Positions 24,672-34,551 are shown, numbered from the stretch's first letter. The stretch: 64,000 nt of DNA from Dyadobacter sp. UC 10 (GCF_008369915.1 NZ_VSRN01000001.1:2450001-2514000), one strand, 5' to 3'. The notes: generated by a model from the sequence alone, not told the origin. A program made the numbers and translations.

Positions 24672-25238
24672 ATGAAGCTGAAAAAGAATTGCTTATTGAT
24701 ATTGCAACTCGGCATCCTGGTTGTTTCCGGCTGTGCTAAAAAGACAGTCGTCAGCTCAACCAATGCGGAGTACAGGGAGGATCTGTCAGCAGTCCGGCCA
24801 CGCTATGAATATGTAGAGCCTGTGTTTGACAAACCGGAAACAGAAGCGTCTCCCAAGACAATTACCACTCCAAAAGCAGACGTAGACAAGCCGCTTTATG
24901 TCAACAAAAAACTGGAAGCGGCATTGGACACCATATCAAAACATAACAAGTCGGTCCGTTACATTAATGGTTTCAGGATACAGATTTATGTGGGCAATGT
25001 GCGGCAGGAAGCTGACGGCGCCAAAACCTTTATTTACCAGACATTCCCCGACCTCAATCCATACGTTTCTTATTCTCAGCCGACCTATCGCGTAAAGGTT
25101 GGCGATTTCATGTACAGAAGTGACGCAGAGCATTATCTTGATTTGATCAGAGAACAATATGCATCAGCAGTAATCCTTGCGGACCGCGTCGACATCAAAA
25201 GAAGTTTGATGGTAAATCCAACTGCTGAGAGAAACTAA
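24672..25238 (+). CDS. SPOR-domain lipoprotein
   Basis: From the ATG at 24672 the product is 188 residues and begins with a lipoprotein signal (MKLKKNCLLILQLGILVVSGC), lipobox Cys at residue 20-21; the longer in-frame start at 24615 would break this. The middle is low-complexity, Pro- and Glu-rich. Residues about 100-180 form a SPOR domain (GFRIQIYVGNVRQEADGAK, YRVKVGDF, AEHYLDLI), which binds denuded septal peptidoglycan. It is likely an outer- or inner-membrane lipoprotein acting in cell division or envelope upkeep. gmd follows 56 bp downstream. Confidence 0.85.
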   Translation: MKLKKNCLLILQLGILVVSGCAKKTVVSSTNAEYREDLSAVRPRYEYVEPVFDKPETEASPKTITTPKADVDKPLYVNKKLEAALDTISKHNKSVRYINGFRIQIYVGNVRQEADGAKTFIYQTFPDLNPYVSYSQPTYRVKVGDFMYRSDAEHYLDLIREQYASAVILADRVDIKRSLMVNPTAERN

Positions 25239-25294
25239 GCCATTTTATTTTTAACCCGGATTTTTTGTCCATTTATTCATTTTAGTAAGGCCTA

Positions 25295-26407
25295 ATGAAA
25301 AAAGCATTAATTACCGGGATTACCGGTCAGGATGGAGCCTATCTTGCTGAGCTCCTTTTGAGCAAAGGATATGAGGTGCATGGTATCAAACGCCGCAGCT
25401 CTTTGTTCAATACTCAGCGGATCGACCATATTTATGAAGACCCGCACGAAAAAAACGTGCGTTTCCACCTGCATTACGGTGACCTCAGCGACTCAACGAA
25501 CATCATCCGGATCATCCAGGAAGTACAGCCTGACGAAATATATAACCTGGGCGCGATGTCGCACGTGCAGGTAAGCTTTGAAGAACCGGAATATACTGCC
25601 AATGTGGACGGAATCGGTACTTTGCGAATTCTCGAAGCAGTTCGTCTGCTGGGATTGACCAAAAAAACAAAGATCTACCAGGCATCTACTTCAGAGCTTT
25701 ACGGATTGGTACAGGCCGTTCCGCAGTCTGAAACAACACCATTTTACCCGCGTTCACCTTATGCAGTAGCTAAATTATACGGTTACTGGATCACGGTGAA
25801 TTACCGCGAAGCTTACGATATGTTTGCTGTAAATGGTATCCTTTTCAACCACGAATCGCCCTTGAGAGGGGAGACTTTCGTGACCAGAAAAATCACCCGC
25901 GCAGTAGCACGTATCGCATTGGGCTTGCAGGATAAGGTATACCTGGGTAACCTGGACGCGCAGCGCGACTGGGGCCACGCCAAAGATTTCGTAGAAGCAA
26001 TGTGGCTGATCCTGCAACAGGATACCCCCGAAGACTTCGTGATCGCGACCGGTATTACTACCCGCATCCGCGATTTTGTCAGAATGGCATTTGAGGAAGT
26101 AGGAATTGAAGTAGAATTCTCAGGCGAAGGCGCTGGTGAAACTGCGAAGGTCGTAAAATGCAACAATCCGGACTTCCAGATCGAAGCGGGCAGAGAAGTA
26201 GTTGCTGTTGACCCACGCTATTTCCGCCCGACGGAAGTAGAGCTGCTGATTGGAGATCCGACCAAATCGATGACCAAGCTGGGCTGGAAACCGAAATATG
26301 ACCTGAAAGCATTGGTAAATGACATGGTAACTGCCGATTTGACACTGTTCAAAAAGGACAGATTGCTGGAAAGCAGCGGCCACCGTGTTCCAAACTATTA
26401 CGAATAA
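25295..26407 (+). CDS. gmd: GDP-mannose 4,6-dehydratase
   Basis: 370 residues of the extended SDR fold. NADP-binding [19 protein letters not shown] (8-26), KRRSS (33-37) typical of Gmd, SELYG (about 132-136) and the active-site [10 protein letters not shown] with Tyr157/Lys161. The [19 protein letters not shown] segment (near 185-203) is diagnostic. It makes GDP-4-keto-6-deoxymannose, precursor of GDP-fucose or GDP-rhamnose for surface glycans. No reductase (fcl/rmd) lies next to it. It ends before a strong bidirectional terminator. Confidence 0.96.
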   Translation: MKKALITGITGQDGAYLAELLLSKGYEVHGIKRRSSLFNTQRIDHIYEDPHEKNVRFHLHYGDLSDSTNIIRIIQEVQPDEIYNLGAMSHVQVSFEEPEYTANVDGIGTLRILEAVRLLGLTKKTKIYQASTSELYGLVQAVPQSETTPFYPRSPYAVAKLYGYWITVNYREAYDMFAVNGILFNHESPLRGETFVTRKITRAVARIALGLQDKVYLGNLDAQRDWGHAKDFVEAMWLILQQDTPEDFVIATGITTRIRDFVRMAFEEVGIEVEFSGEGAGETAKVVKCNNPDFQIEAGREVVAVDPRYFRPTEVELLIGDPTKSMTKLGWKPKYDLKALVNDMVTADLTLFKKDRLLESSGHRVPNYYE

Positions 26408-26426
26408 GAATACGTTTGACCCAAAT

Positions 26427-26466
26427 AAGAAGGCCCGGCAGCTGATTGCTTCCGGGCCTTCTTTTA
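26427..26466. terminator. Bidirectional terminator between gmd and the thioredoxin-like gene
   Basis: AAGAAGGCCCGG (26427-26438) pairs with CCGGGCCTTCTT (26452-26463), with T-runs on the plus side and A-runs on the other. It serves gmd and the convergent gene ending at 26482. Confidence 0.88.
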
Positions 26467-26481
26467 TCTATTTTACATCAT

Positions 26482-26946
26482 TTAAATGACCGCCTTACCA
26501 GGCTTGCCAATCGATTTACCGATTTTAATCAGATCTTCCGGTTTGGTATAGCCCTTAACAGTTCTCACAACTTTCCCTTTCGGATCGATAAAGAACAAAG
26601 TAGGATAGACTTCAAGTTTATATTTTTCAGCCAGTGCAGGTCCCTCGCCGCTTTCCATATCAAATTTTACATTGATAAATTTTTGGTTAAAAACCTCGGC
26701 GACATCGTCGCGCGTAAATACATTCTTCTGGAGCAGTTTGCATGGTCCGCACCAGGTTGTGTAAGCGTCAAAGAAAATCATCTTATTTTCCGCCTTGGCC
26801 TTTTTCAGTATGGCAGCCCAGGACGCCTCTGTAAATTGGATCCCCTTTTCTGCTTTCCCGTCCTTCTCTCCATTTTCGGCGCGGGCGACCGAGTATGTCA
26901 ATGCCAGAACAGTGAGTAGCAAACCTAGTTTTTTAAGATTTCTCAT
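26482..26946 (-). CDS. Exported thioredoxin-fold protein
   Basis: From the ATG at 26946 the protein is 154 residues with a signal peptide (MRNLKKLGLLLTVLALTYSVARA); an earlier start at 27000 adds a non-hydrophobic leader. The thioredoxin fold follows: FFDAYTTWCGPCKLL with the redox pair CGPC, VKFDMESGEG and a cis-Pro in VYPTLFFIDPKG. It is predicted to act as a thiol-disulfide oxidoreductase in the periplasm. It stands alone, convergent with gmd and divergent from engB, separated from it by 150 bp. Confidence 0.88.
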   Translation of the reverse strand: MRNLKKLGLLLTVLALTYSVARAENGEKDGKAEKGIQFTEASWAAILKKAKAENKMIFFDAYTTWCGPCKLLQKNVFTRDDVAEVFNQKFINVKFDMESGEGPALAEKYKLEVYPTLFFIDPKGKVVRTVKGYTKPEDLIKIGKSIGKPGKAVI

Positions 26947-27067
26947 TCTTTTTAATGTGTTTACTTTTATAGTATCTAATAACGAAAATACGCGCCCCAC
27001 TTATTTTACAAAATTACATGCACAACAGGTCACATTTTCATACATAATGTTTTGACTCTAAAAAAAG

Positions 27068-27075
27068 TACCTTTG
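27068..27075 (+). promoter_or_regulatory. Bacteroidota -7 box (TACCTTTG) before engB
   Basis: TACCTTTG fits TAnnTTTG and lies 25 bp before the engB ATG at 27100; an upstream TTTGAC (27051-27056) is closer than the usual -33 spacing. The 11-mer TACCTTTGCAG is repeated at 58532-58542. Confidence 0.55.
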
Positions 27076-27099
27076 CAGCTTCATTAACATAGAAATCGT

Positions 27100-27714
27100 A
27101 TGAAAGTTCAGGATGCAAGGTATGTGATGAGCAATTCGGATTATATGAAATGCCCTGATCCTGTTTTGCCTGAGTATGCATTCATTGGCCGGTCCAATGT
27201 GGGCAAATCGTCGCTGATCAATATGCTGACAGGCAAAAAAGCTTTGGCCAAAACCTCCCAGCAGCCAGGCAAGACGCAGCTGATCAATCATTTTATCGTC
27301 AATGAAATCTGGTACCTTGTCGATTTACCGGGTTATGGCTATGCCAAAGTCGCCAAAACCGAGCGGGAAAAATGGGAGAAAATGATCAATGATTACCTGT
27401 ACAACCGGCCTAACCTGATCTGTACGTTTGTTTTAATCGACGTGAGGCATAGTGCGCTGGCCGTCGACCTGGAATTTATGGCGCAGCTGGGAGAAGCAGG
27501 TATTCCATTTCATATCATTTTTACCAAAGCAGACAAGCTTAAGCCAGGCCAGGTCATCACACAGGTAGAAGCTTACAAAAAGAAACTTGCAGATATTTGG
27601 GAAGAAATTCCGCCGATGTTCGTCACCTCAGCAGAAAAAAATGAGGGAAGGGATCCCATTTTACAAACAATAGAGGCTTACAATAAGGCGTTTCAGAATT
27701 CACAAAAAAGCTGA
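27100..27714 (+). CDS. engB: Ribosome biogenesis GTP-binding protein EngB/YihA
   Basis: 204 residues. The GTPase motifs are in order: G1 GRSNVGKSSLI (about 28-38), G2 Thr in LAKTSQQPGKTQ, G3 DLPGYGYAKV, G4 FTKADKL and G5 TSAEKNEG. The protein acts in 50S subunit assembly and is usually essential. The promoter-like TACCTTTG lies just upstream. A second promoter-like box (27730-27737) follows the stop, so the DUF5606 gene downstream need not share its transcript. Confidence 0.96.
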   Translation: MKVQDARYVMSNSDYMKCPDPVLPEYAFIGRSNVGKSSLINMLTGKKALAKTSQQPGKTQLINHFIVNEIWYLVDLPGYGYAKVAKTEREKWEKMINDYLYNRPNLICTFVLIDVRHSALAVDLEFMAQLGEAGIPFHIIFTKADKLKPGQVITQVEAYKKKLADIWEEIPPMFVTSAEKNEGRDPILQTIEAYNKAFQNSQKS

Positions 27715-27729
27715 GGTTGTTTCGCGAGG

Positions 27730-27737
27730 TATCTTTG
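27730..27737 (+). promoter_or_regulatory. Bacteroidota -7 box (TATCTTTG) before the DUF5606 gene
   Basis: TATCTTTG at 27730-27737 is 71 bp before the ATG at 27809 and fits TAnnTTTG; no clear -33 element was recognised. Confidence 0.4.
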
Positions 27738-27808
27738 CGTTATTTTGCCGGAAAATAGTAAGTCTGAGTACGCCATATTCAAATCAGAAATATCAAATAG
27801 AAAAAAGG

Positions 27809-28333
27809 ATGAGTGAAAAAGTAGAGTCTACAGGAATGGAGCTGTTGAAGGAAATAGCAAATGTTTCAGGTAAGGGCGGACTGTTCCGTATTCTCAAACC
27901 CAGTCGTGCCGGGGTAATTGTTGAAAGCCTGGATGAAAAACGTGAAAAAACGCTGATCGGCCCCACTGCCCGGGTTTCTGTTCTGAAAGACGTTTCTATT
28001 TTTACAGAAGGCGAGCAGGAGTCGGTGCCACTAGAGGAAGTTTTTACCAATATACGCGAGGCGCATGGCGAGCAGGTAGCGCTGCCTGTGAAAACTTCTT
28101 CGGATAAAGAGTTGATCGAATTCCTGGCTAAAATCCTGCCTGATTTTGATCGGTCGAAAGTGTATGTATCTGATATCAAGAAAATTATAACCTGGTATAA
28201 CTTACTTTCCAAATACCTGCCCGAGCTTTTTGTCGTTTCTGAAAAAGAGCCAGAAGCTGCGGTAGAAGAGGTGAAAGAGGAAGCAGAAGCAGCAGAAAAA
28301 AAACCTGCTAAAAAAGAGAAAAGCAAAGCCTGA
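27809..28333 (+). CDS. DUF5606-family protein
   Basis: 174 residues. The N-terminal 130 residues (LLKEIANVSGKGGLFRILKP, then VIVESLDEKREKTLIGPTAR and VPLEEVFTNI) match the conserved Bacteroidota family recalled as DUF5606, followed by an acidic, Lys-rich tail (EEVKEEAEAAEKKPAKKEKS) typical of this family. It has no signal peptide and is probably cytoplasmic. The function is unknown. It lies between engB and deoC and ends with a terminator. Confidence 0.85.
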   Translation: MSEKVESTGMELLKEIANVSGKGGLFRILKPSRAGVIVESLDEKREKTLIGPTARVSVLKDVSIFTEGEQESVPLEEVFTNIREAHGEQVALPVKTSSDKELIEFLAKILPDFDRSKVYVSDIKKIITWYNLLSKYLPELFVVSEKEPEAAVEEVKEEAEAAEKKPAKKEKSKA

Positions 28334-28349
28334 TCAGGCAAAATCACAT

Positions 28350-28387
28350 GGAGAACCCTGTCACAACGGCGGGGTTTTCTTTTTTTA
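28350..28387 (+). terminator. Intrinsic terminator after the DUF5606 gene
   Basis: GAGAACCC (28351-28358) pairs with GGGTTTTC (28372-28379) with a short mismatch, followed by TTTTTTT (28380-28386). Confidence 0.75.
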
Positions 28388-28399
28388 CCGCGCCAACCC

Positions 28400-29059
28400 A
28401 TGAACGCACTTTCCACCTATATCGACCACACGTTGTTGAGCCCCGTTGCCAGCGAAACGGACATCAGGAAGATTTGCGAAGAGGCCTGGAAAATGCAGTT
28501 TAAAGCCATTTGCATAGCGCCTTCCTATGTTCCTTATGTAGTGGAAATGATGGAGTTTTGTCCGGTAAAGATTGAAATCGCTACCGTGATCGGCTTTCCG
28601 CTTGGATACTCGGTTACTTCTACCAAGATCTCCGAAGCAGAAACCGCATTGAAAGACGGTGCCACTGAACTGGACGTGGTCATGAACCTTTCCCGCTTCA
28701 AATCGATGGCATACCTGAGCGTGCGCGAGGAGATACAACAGCTCACGCAAATTGCCCACAGCTCGGGCGCGTTAATTAAGGTCATCATAGAAACCGCATA
28801 TCTCGATACTTTCGAATTATACACAGCCTGTGAAATCTGCGCGGAAGCCAGCGCCGATTTTGTAAAAACGTCTACTGGATTTGCTACCGCTGGAGCCGAT
28901 GCAGGAATTGTGAAGGTCATGCGGGAAATTTTGCCTCCGCATGTTAAAATCAAAGCCTCGGGGGGTATTAAGACTGCCGCACAGGCAAAAGCGATGATTG
29001 AAGCTGGTGCCGAGCGGATCGGAACCTCGCAGGGTCCCGCCATTCTGGGCATCATATGA
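28400..29059 (+). CDS. deoC: Deoxyribose-phosphate aldolase
   Basis: 219 residues. The TIM-barrel class I aldolase signature is intact: Asp92 (ELDVVMN), the Schiff-base Lys156 (DFVKTSTGF) and the partner Lys185 (IKASGGIK). It cleaves 2-deoxyribose-5-phosphate to acetaldehyde and glyceraldehyde-3-phosphate in deoxynucleoside catabolism. Its stop overlaps the start of the GT4 gene as ATGA (29056-29059), so the two are translationally coupled. It starts 13 bp after the terminator of the upstream gene, so its own promoter must be compact or inside. Confidence 0.95.
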   Translation: MNALSTYIDHTLLSPVASETDIRKICEEAWKMQFKAICIAPSYVPYVVEMMEFCPVKIEIATVIGFPLGYSVTSTKISEAETALKDGATELDVVMNLSRFKSMAYLSVREEIQQLTQIAHSSGALIKVIIETAYLDTFELYTACEICAEASADFVKTSTGFATAGADAGIVKVMREILPPHVKIKASGGIKTAAQAKAMIEAGAERIGTSQGPAILGII

Positions 29060-30180
29060 AGCGTATCCTGCTGCTGAGCACTGTACATCCGCCTACCGAC
29101 CCACGGATTTTTTACAAAATTGCACCGGCATTAGCCGAAAAATATGAGGTGATTTGTGTGACGCCCGGTGCCCCAAAAATCTCCGGGAATACTTTCAAAA
29201 GTTATCCGGTTCCGTTCTTCAAAAAACTGCTTCCCCGCATATTGGTTTCTCACCCTGCGGTACTTTGGAAATGCCTGGTTCTAAGACCTGACATGGTGCA
29301 TATTTTCGTCCCCGAACTTATTCCTGTTGCGCTCGTGCTCCAATGTTTTGGAATAAAGATTGTTTATGAAGTGCAGGAAAACCTTTACAAGAAATTCAGT
29401 ATCAAAACCTACAATAACGGAGCGCTTTTCAAAAAGCTTTTTCGGTATTTCGATGATCTTGCCCGGCAGAAATTCAGGCTTATTTTTACTGAAAAAGCAT
29501 ATTTGAATGAATATAGCGAGATGAAATATCCATTTTCAATTATTCAAAATTTCGCAAAACTTCAGCTGATAGACAGCTTTACAGATACCCCTAAAAAAAT
29601 GATGGTGCCGGAGTTTTTTTATACCGGGGTCATATCAATCGAAAGGTCCTTCGATGTGATGGTAGCCGCATTTTCTGAGCTCAAAATCAGATATCCGTAT
29701 TTTCACCTCCATCTCTTCGGGCCGGTCAGGATCAGCGACAAAATCATTTCAACCTTGCCAGGTTTCAACCACATCCGCGAAAATCTGACATTTTATGGTT
29801 ACAGCGACCAGCGCATTGCATTTCGAAATGCTTCCGGCTGCATAGCCGGGATAGCGCTGCTGAAACCTGTAGGAGATTATCCGGATTCCTATACCACCAA
29901 GCTATTTGAATACATGGCATTAAAATTGCCTGTTATTACCTCAGATTTCCCTTCCTACCGGGAAATTGTAGAACCTTCTCAATCCGGTTTTTGTATTTGT
30001 CCATACAACAGTAAACTATTGCTCGAAAAGCTGGTTTTCCTGATTGAAAATGAAAAAGAGCGATCGGAAATGGGGAAGCGGGGGCGTGCGTGCGTGGAAA
30101 ACTATTATAACTGGCAGACTGAGTGCGAAAAATTACTGGCTTTTTATGCGTCAATTGTATCCCCAGTGAATGTAATTTAG
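29056..30180 (+). CDS. Family 4 glycosyltransferase
   Basis: 374 residues with the GT-B layout: the N-terminal half contains STVHPPTDPRIFYK (7-20) and the C-terminal half has SYTTKLFEYMALKLPVITSDFPSYREIVE (near 275-305), the Glu-x7-Glu nucleotide-sugar motif. It is soluble with possibly membrane-associated basic surfaces. It would transfer a sugar to a surface glycan or lipid; specificity is unclear. Its ATG overlaps the deoC stop (ATGA), an unusual partner for this enzyme, so coupling may be only positional. Confidence 0.87.
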   Translation: MKRILLLSTVHPPTDPRIFYKIAPALAEKYEVICVTPGAPKISGNTFKSYPVPFFKKLLPRILVSHPAVLWKCLVLRPDMVHIFVPELIPVALVLQCFGIKIVYEVQENLYKKFSIKTYNNGALFKKLFRYFDDLARQKFRLIFTEKAYLNEYSEMKYPFSIIQNFAKLQLIDSFTDTPKKMMVPEFFYTGVISIERSFDVMVAAFSELKIRYPYFHLHLFGPVRISDKIISTLPGFNHIRENLTFYGYSDQRIAFRNASGCIAGIALLKPVGDYPDSYTTKLFEYMALKLPVITSDFPSYREIVEPSQSGFCICPYNSKLLLEKLVFLIENEKERSEMGKRGRACVENYYNWQTECEKLLAFYASIVSPVNVI

Positions 30181-30312
30181 TAAGTACCCTGTCTATTATA
30201 ATTTTATAAATTTATTATTGAATTGTTCAAATATTTAGTGCTACGATTTCTATGAAATATTTAACTTTCGGAATTAAAAAGAATTGTAGTTTGCGGAGTC
30301 AACTTCTCAATC

Positions 30313-31257
30313 ATGTATATTAATACAGTTAGTCATTATTTGCCAAGCGAAGTTATTGGTAATGAATATTTTACAAATATTAACAATCTGTCCCACGAGT
30401 GGATTGTAGAACGCACCGGAATTTCAGAAAGACGTAAGGCATCCCCGGAAGAAAATACTTCCACCATGGCAATAAGCGCGGTTGAATCCTTACTTGAAAG
30501 TATCCCTTACAGCAAAAATGAGATAGATCTTATCGTCGGGGCTACTTACACACCATACGACACCATAGTTACGCTCGCACATGCGGTACAGCATCAGCTT
30601 CAGATTCCTGATATTCCTGTTGTAAGTATCTCCTCTGCCTGTTCTTCCCTTTTGAATGCGATCGAGATCGTTGAAGGCTATTTCGCGCTCGGCAAAGCTT
30701 CCAAAGCGTTGGTTGTGGTCTCTGATCACAATACTGCCTACTACAATGAAATGGATACGGTGTCGGGCCACCTTTGGGGTGACGGCGCTTCTGCCCTTCT
30801 AATCTCAAAAGAAAGGCAGACAGACTCTGACATGCAGATTAAGAAAATCATCACGGGAGGAGCCGCAACAAGCGGTAAGGCGATCGAGGCTGTGGTTTTG
30901 AGGCCCAATGACCGGGGTGTCATCATGCCTTTCGGGCGGGACGTTTTTCAGAATGCCTGCGTATATATGCCCAAAGTGAGCCAGCAGGTACTGCATGCAT
31001 GCGGACTTTCTATCGACGACCTGGATTATCTGATCCCGCACCAGGCCAACCACAGGATCAGCCTGAATGTGATCAATACACTCGGCATTCCTGTTGAAAA
31101 GTTGATTTCCAATATTCAATACCTTGGCAATACGGGCTGCGCAGGCTGTGCGATCGCGCTTTCGGAGAATAAAGATAAATTTAAAAAAGGAGAGAACATT
31201 GTAATTACCGTATTTGGAGGTGGCTACTCTTACGGCGCAATGCTTGTGACCATTTGA
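30313..31257 (+). CDS. Beta-ketoacyl-ACP synthase III family protein
   Basis: 314 residues. The KASIII triad is present: Cys110 (SISSACSSLLN), His243 (LIPHQANHRIS) and Asn273 (YLGNTGCAG). The GXGS-type C-terminus (VFGGGYSYGAMLV) is also typical. It should condense an acyl-CoA with malonyl-ACP. The Cys context (SSACSS rather than the AACTGF of housekeeping FabH) suggests a secondary KASIII-like enzyme, but this is inference. Flanks are GT4 upstream (132 bp) and a bidirectional terminator downstream; no other lipid genes are adjacent. Confidence 0.87.
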   Translation: MYINTVSHYLPSEVIGNEYFTNINNLSHEWIVERTGISERRKASPEENTSTMAISAVESLLESIPYSKNEIDLIVGATYTPYDTIVTLAHAVQHQLQIPDIPVVSISSACSSLLNAIEIVEGYFALGKASKALVVVSDHNTAYYNEMDTVSGHLWGDGASALLISKERQTDSDMQIKKIITGGAATSGKAIEAVVLRPNDRGVIMPFGRDVFQNACVYMPKVSQQVLHACGLSIDDLDYLIPHQANHRISLNVINTLGIPVEKLISNIQYLGNTGCAGCAIALSENKDKFKKGENIVITVFGGGYSYGAMLVTI

Positions 31258-31267
31258 GTTATTAAAT

Positions 31268-31312
31268 AAAAAAGCTTCCGGCCGGACAACCTGTCCAGCC
31301 GGAAGCTTTTTT
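31268..31312. terminator. Bidirectional terminator between the KASIII and M1 peptidase genes
   Basis: AAAAAAGCTTCCGGC (31268-31282) pairs with GCCGGAAGCTTTTTT (31298-31312), with an inner GGAC/GTCC extension. A-run and T-run flank both sides. Confidence 0.9.
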
Positions 31313-31327
31313 ATTACACTCTTGATA

Positions 31328-33322
31328 TTAGTTTACCTCCGGTTCCGTATACATCACTGGTTTCCAAACATTATTGGAAGGATTCATATCCGGCAAACCG
31401 CGCTCCGGATCTATCGTAACCGACCGGATAGGCTGGTCGGTAGCGGCTTTAAAAGTCCAGCTTCCGCCTCTCTGCCAGATCTCAACCGGCAGCTCTACCC
31501 TCGTTTTTTTGCCGCTTACTTCTTCGATATCTACTTTCACGGGCATTGCCCATTGATTCAGGTTTTCAATTGTGATGAATGAACCCTTTTGCGGGTTTTG
31601 CTCTACATATTTGACATCCTTCACGGCCTGGTCCAGTTTATAGTTTTCAAAAAACCAGCCTTTCCAGAACCAGCCCAGATCCTCGCCTGCTGCATCTTCC
31701 ATCGTCCGGAAAAAATCATAGGGCGTCGGGTGCTTGAATGCCCAGCGCTGGACATACTGATGGAATGCATAATCAAACCGCTCTTTACCCAATACCTGCT
31801 CGCGCAGCATTTTTAATCCCAGGGCAGGCTTATAATATGCTTCCCAACCCAGGTTTGTTGCCTGTATCACGTCCGGCGTTGTCATAATCGGGTCTGCTTT
31901 GGGCCTGAAAATGATTGGTGCGAGCCTGTGCATATCATTCATCTGGGTCGTTTTGTATTCTCCGTTATTGAAATTATCCGCAGACAGGAAGTTGATAAAA
32001 GTATTGAAACCTTCATCCATCCACGCATATTTCCGCTCGTTGTTACCTACGATCATCGGGAACCAATTATGCCCGAATTCGTGGTCCGTTACCCCCCAGA
32101 GATCATCCTTGCGGCTTTTGCTGCTGCAAAACACGATCCCCGGATATTCCATTCCACCCACAATACCCGCCACGTTGGTGGCCACCGGGTAAGTATATTC
32201 ATGGATGTAATTTGAATAAAACTCGATACACCCCTTCACATATTCGGTAGACCGTCCCCAACCTTCCAGTCCGCCATCCTCAGCCGGGTATACCGACTGG
32301 GCCAGAGCAGTTTTTCCTTTTGGCAAATTCATTTTGGCGGCATCCCACACAAACGCTTTTGATGTAGCCCACGCGATATCGCGCGCCTGCTGGCAACGGA
32401 AACGCCAGGTTAATGTACCAGATTGTTTTGGACGCGAGTTGGGGTTTGCAACCTCTTCCGCTGAGCGGATCATCACGGTCTGGTCGCTTTTTGCTGCATT
32501 GGCCAGCCTCTGTCTTTGCTCCGCAGTCAATACATCGCCCGGGTTAAGCAACTCCCCCGATCCCACTACGATATGGTCCCAGGGAACAGTTACATTATAT
32601 TCAAAGTCACCGTATTCGAGGTAAAACTCGCCAGCGCCCAGGTAAGGCAACAGGTTCCAGCCTTCGATATCATCGAAAACAGCCACCCTTGGGTACCACT
32701 GGGCCATTTCATAAACGATCCCGTTCTTAGTTTCCAACGTTCCCATGCGATCAGAACCGTATTCCGGAATTTTGAAAGAATAGGCAATTTTGATTTTAAT
32801 TACATCACCATTCGGCTTCACAGGGTTAGCCAGGCGGATCTGCATGCGGGTATCGGTGATCTTGTAATCGGCTTCTACAAACTTGTCTTTTCCTTGCTGA
32901 ACGGAAACTGTTGTAATTGAATCGCCCCCGTCAAACCCGGCATTACCAAACCTGCCGCCAGTTACTGGTGTCGTTTTCGCACCTCTTGAATGACTGCCGA
33001 ATGCATTCTGATCCAGTTGAAGCCAGATAAAACTCAGACTTTCCGGGCTGTTATTTTTGTAGGTGAGTTCAATATCGCCTGATACGATCCCTTTGGCCTC
33101 GTCGAGCGCTACATTGATCTTGTAATCGGCTTTATTCTGCCAATATTTTGGCCCCGGAGCACCACTGCCGGTGCGGTATTCGTTTCCGGGCTGAAAATTG
33201 AATAGCGGGTGAAACAGCACATGCGCATCATACGCCCCCTTTCCAGCCTCTTGCGCAATCGTATTAAAAAAGCCCAGGCTGCATATTGCCAGCAAGCCCA
33301 AACGATACATCGAAATTTTCAT
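31328..33322 (-). CDS. Exported M1-family zinc metallopeptidase
   Basis: From the ATG at 33322 the protein is 664 residues with a signal peptide ([24 protein letters not shown]); a longer frame from 33364 is possible but less convincing. The M1 signature is complete: HEFGHNWFP (zinc His pair) with the third ligand Glu in WMDEGFNTF 18 residues later. The N-terminal beta domain and the GGMEYP exopeptidase motif ([11 protein letters not shown]) are present. It is likely a periplasmic or outer-membrane aminopeptidase that degrades peptides. It is convergent with the KASIII gene and divergent from meaB. Confidence 0.92.
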   Translation of the reverse strand: MKISMYRLGLLAICSLGFFNTIAQEAGKGAYDAHVLFHPLFNFQPGNEYRTGSGAPGPKYWQNKADYKINVALDEAKGIVSGDIELTYKNNSPESLSFIWLQLDQNAFGSHSRGAKTTPVTGGRFGNAGFDGGDSITTVSVQQGKDKFVEADYKITDTRMQIRLANPVKPNGDVIKIKIAYSFKIPEYGSDRMGTLETKNGIVYEMAQWYPRVAVFDDIEGWNLLPYLGAGEFYLEYGDFEYNVTVPWDHIVVGSGELLNPGDVLTAEQRQRLANAAKSDQTVMIRSAEEVANPNSRPKQSGTLTWRFRCQQARDIAWATSKAFVWDAAKMNLPKGKTALAQSVYPAEDGGLEGWGRSTEYVKGCIEFYSNYIHEYTYPVATNVAGIVGGMEYPGIVFCSSKSRKDDLWGVTDHEFGHNWFPMIVGNNERKYAWMDEGFNTFINFLSADNFNNGEYKTTQMNDMHRLAPIIFRPKADPIMTTPDVIQATNLGWEAYYKPALGLKMLREQVLGKERFDYAFHQYVQRWAFKHPTPYDFFRTMEDAAGEDLGWFWKGWFFENYKLDQAVKDVKYVEQNPQKGSFITIENLNQWAMPVKVDIEEVSGKKTRVELPVEIWQRGGSWTFKAATDQPIRSVTIDPERGLPDMNPSNNVWKPVMYTEPEVN

Positions 33323-33455
33323 TCTGATAATTAAATTGGAAAATATAGGATTGTAAACGAGCAATATACATCTTTTAGCCTTTTTACGGATAAAAAGTTT
33401 GATTTTTACGGGACTAAACCCGGCACAAAATCCGGCCGGTTTTCAATCAAAAATT

Positions 33456-34442
33456 ATGCGCGAGCGCCTTTCTTCTGATACTTATATTGATGGAATCCTG
33501 GCAGGCGACAGGGTGGTCCTTAGTCGGGCGATTACCGTGATAGAAAGCAGGCTTGCGGAGGACAAGCAGCTTGCGCAGGCCATTTTGAATGGTATCCTGC
33601 CGCATTCCGGGAATTCGCTCAGAATTGGTATCACCGGTATCCCGGGTGTGGGAAAAAGCACTTTTATCGAAGCTTTGGGAATGTACCTCACAGGTATCAA
33701 CAAAAAAGTAGCGGTACTTGCGGTGGACCCGACAAGCAGTAAGTCAGCCGGTAGCATTCTTGGGGATAAAACGCGCATGGAGGAGCTGGTTAAAAGCCCA
33801 ATCGCATTTATCAGACCCTCCGCGACCGGGCTTTCACTGGGCGGGGTCGCCCGTAACACGCGCGAGGCAATGTTGTTATGCGAAGCCGCCGGTTATGAGG
33901 TGATACTGATTGAAACGGTGGGTGTGGGCCAGTCGGAAATAATAGTGAAAGGAATGACCGACTTTTTTCTGCTGCTGGCACTTCCACGTGCAGGGGACGA
34001 ACTTCAGGGGATTAAAAAGGGGATCGTCGAAATGGCCAATGCGGTCGTTGTCAACAAAGCCGACGGGCTTTTTGCAGAGGAAGCCGCACAAGCGGTAGCT
34101 ACCTTTCAAAATGCATTACATCTGGCTCCGGGAGATCCATCAGGCACATTGGTGCAGGTACTTGCCTGCTCGGCACTTGAAAATAAGGGTATTCGGGAAG
34201 TTTGGGAAGTTGTGCAGGACTATTTTAAAAATACCGTGGCGAACGGATTTTTCACTCAAAACCGCGCAGCGCAGCAGGTAGACTGGATGCACGAGCTCAT
34301 CCGGCAAAATTTGAATGACTTGTTTTACCAAAATAAGGAAGTAAGAAAACTGCTGCCTAATGTGGAAGCGAAAGTAGGTGAAGGTAAGATGCTACCGGCA
34401 GAGGCAGCGCAGATACTGCTGAACATGCTTTTCAAAATATAA
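33456..34442 (+). CDS. meaB: Methylmalonyl-CoA mutase-associated GTPase MeaB
   Basis: 328 residues from the ATG at 33456; an in-frame start at 33399 is possible but gives a leader unlike the family. Walker A GIPGVGKST (61-69), the base-binding NKADG segment, and the switch region VDPTSSKSAGSILGDKTRM (near 87-105) match the ArgK/MeaB G3E GTPases. The C-terminal dimerisation arm ends in a LLPNVEAKV section. It gates adenosylcobalamin loading of methylmalonyl-CoA mutase and protects it. The mutase genes are not in the window. It stands alone here. Confidence 0.93.
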   Translation: MRERLSSDTYIDGILAGDRVVLSRAITVIESRLAEDKQLAQAILNGILPHSGNSLRIGITGIPGVGKSTFIEALGMYLTGINKKVAVLAVDPTSSKSAGSILGDKTRMEELVKSPIAFIRPSATGLSLGGVARNTREAMLLCEAAGYEVILIETVGVGQSEIIVKGMTDFFLLLALPRAGDELQGIKKGIVEMANAVVVNKADGLFAEEAAQAVATFQNALHLAPGDPSGTLVQVLACSALENKGIREVWEVVQDYFKNTVANGFFTQNRAAQQVDWMHELIRQNLNDLFYQNKEVRKLLPNVEAKVGEGKMLPAEAAQILLNMLFKI

Positions 34443-34551
34443 ATTATCCCAGATGTATCCTGAAAATTTGTGGTAAATGCATTTTTGAACTACGTTTGAA
34501 CGTTCGTATTCACGTATAACAAAAACAAGCTCAACTTTTTACTATCATCTG

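Noticed and set aside
27793-28416. 207-codon minus-strand frame over the DUF5606 gene
   Set aside because: It is Ser-rich and antisense to a conserved gene with good codon structure; no domain is seen.
28534-29088. 184-codon minus-strand frame over deoC
   Set aside because: Antisense to a complete aldolase with all catalytic residues.
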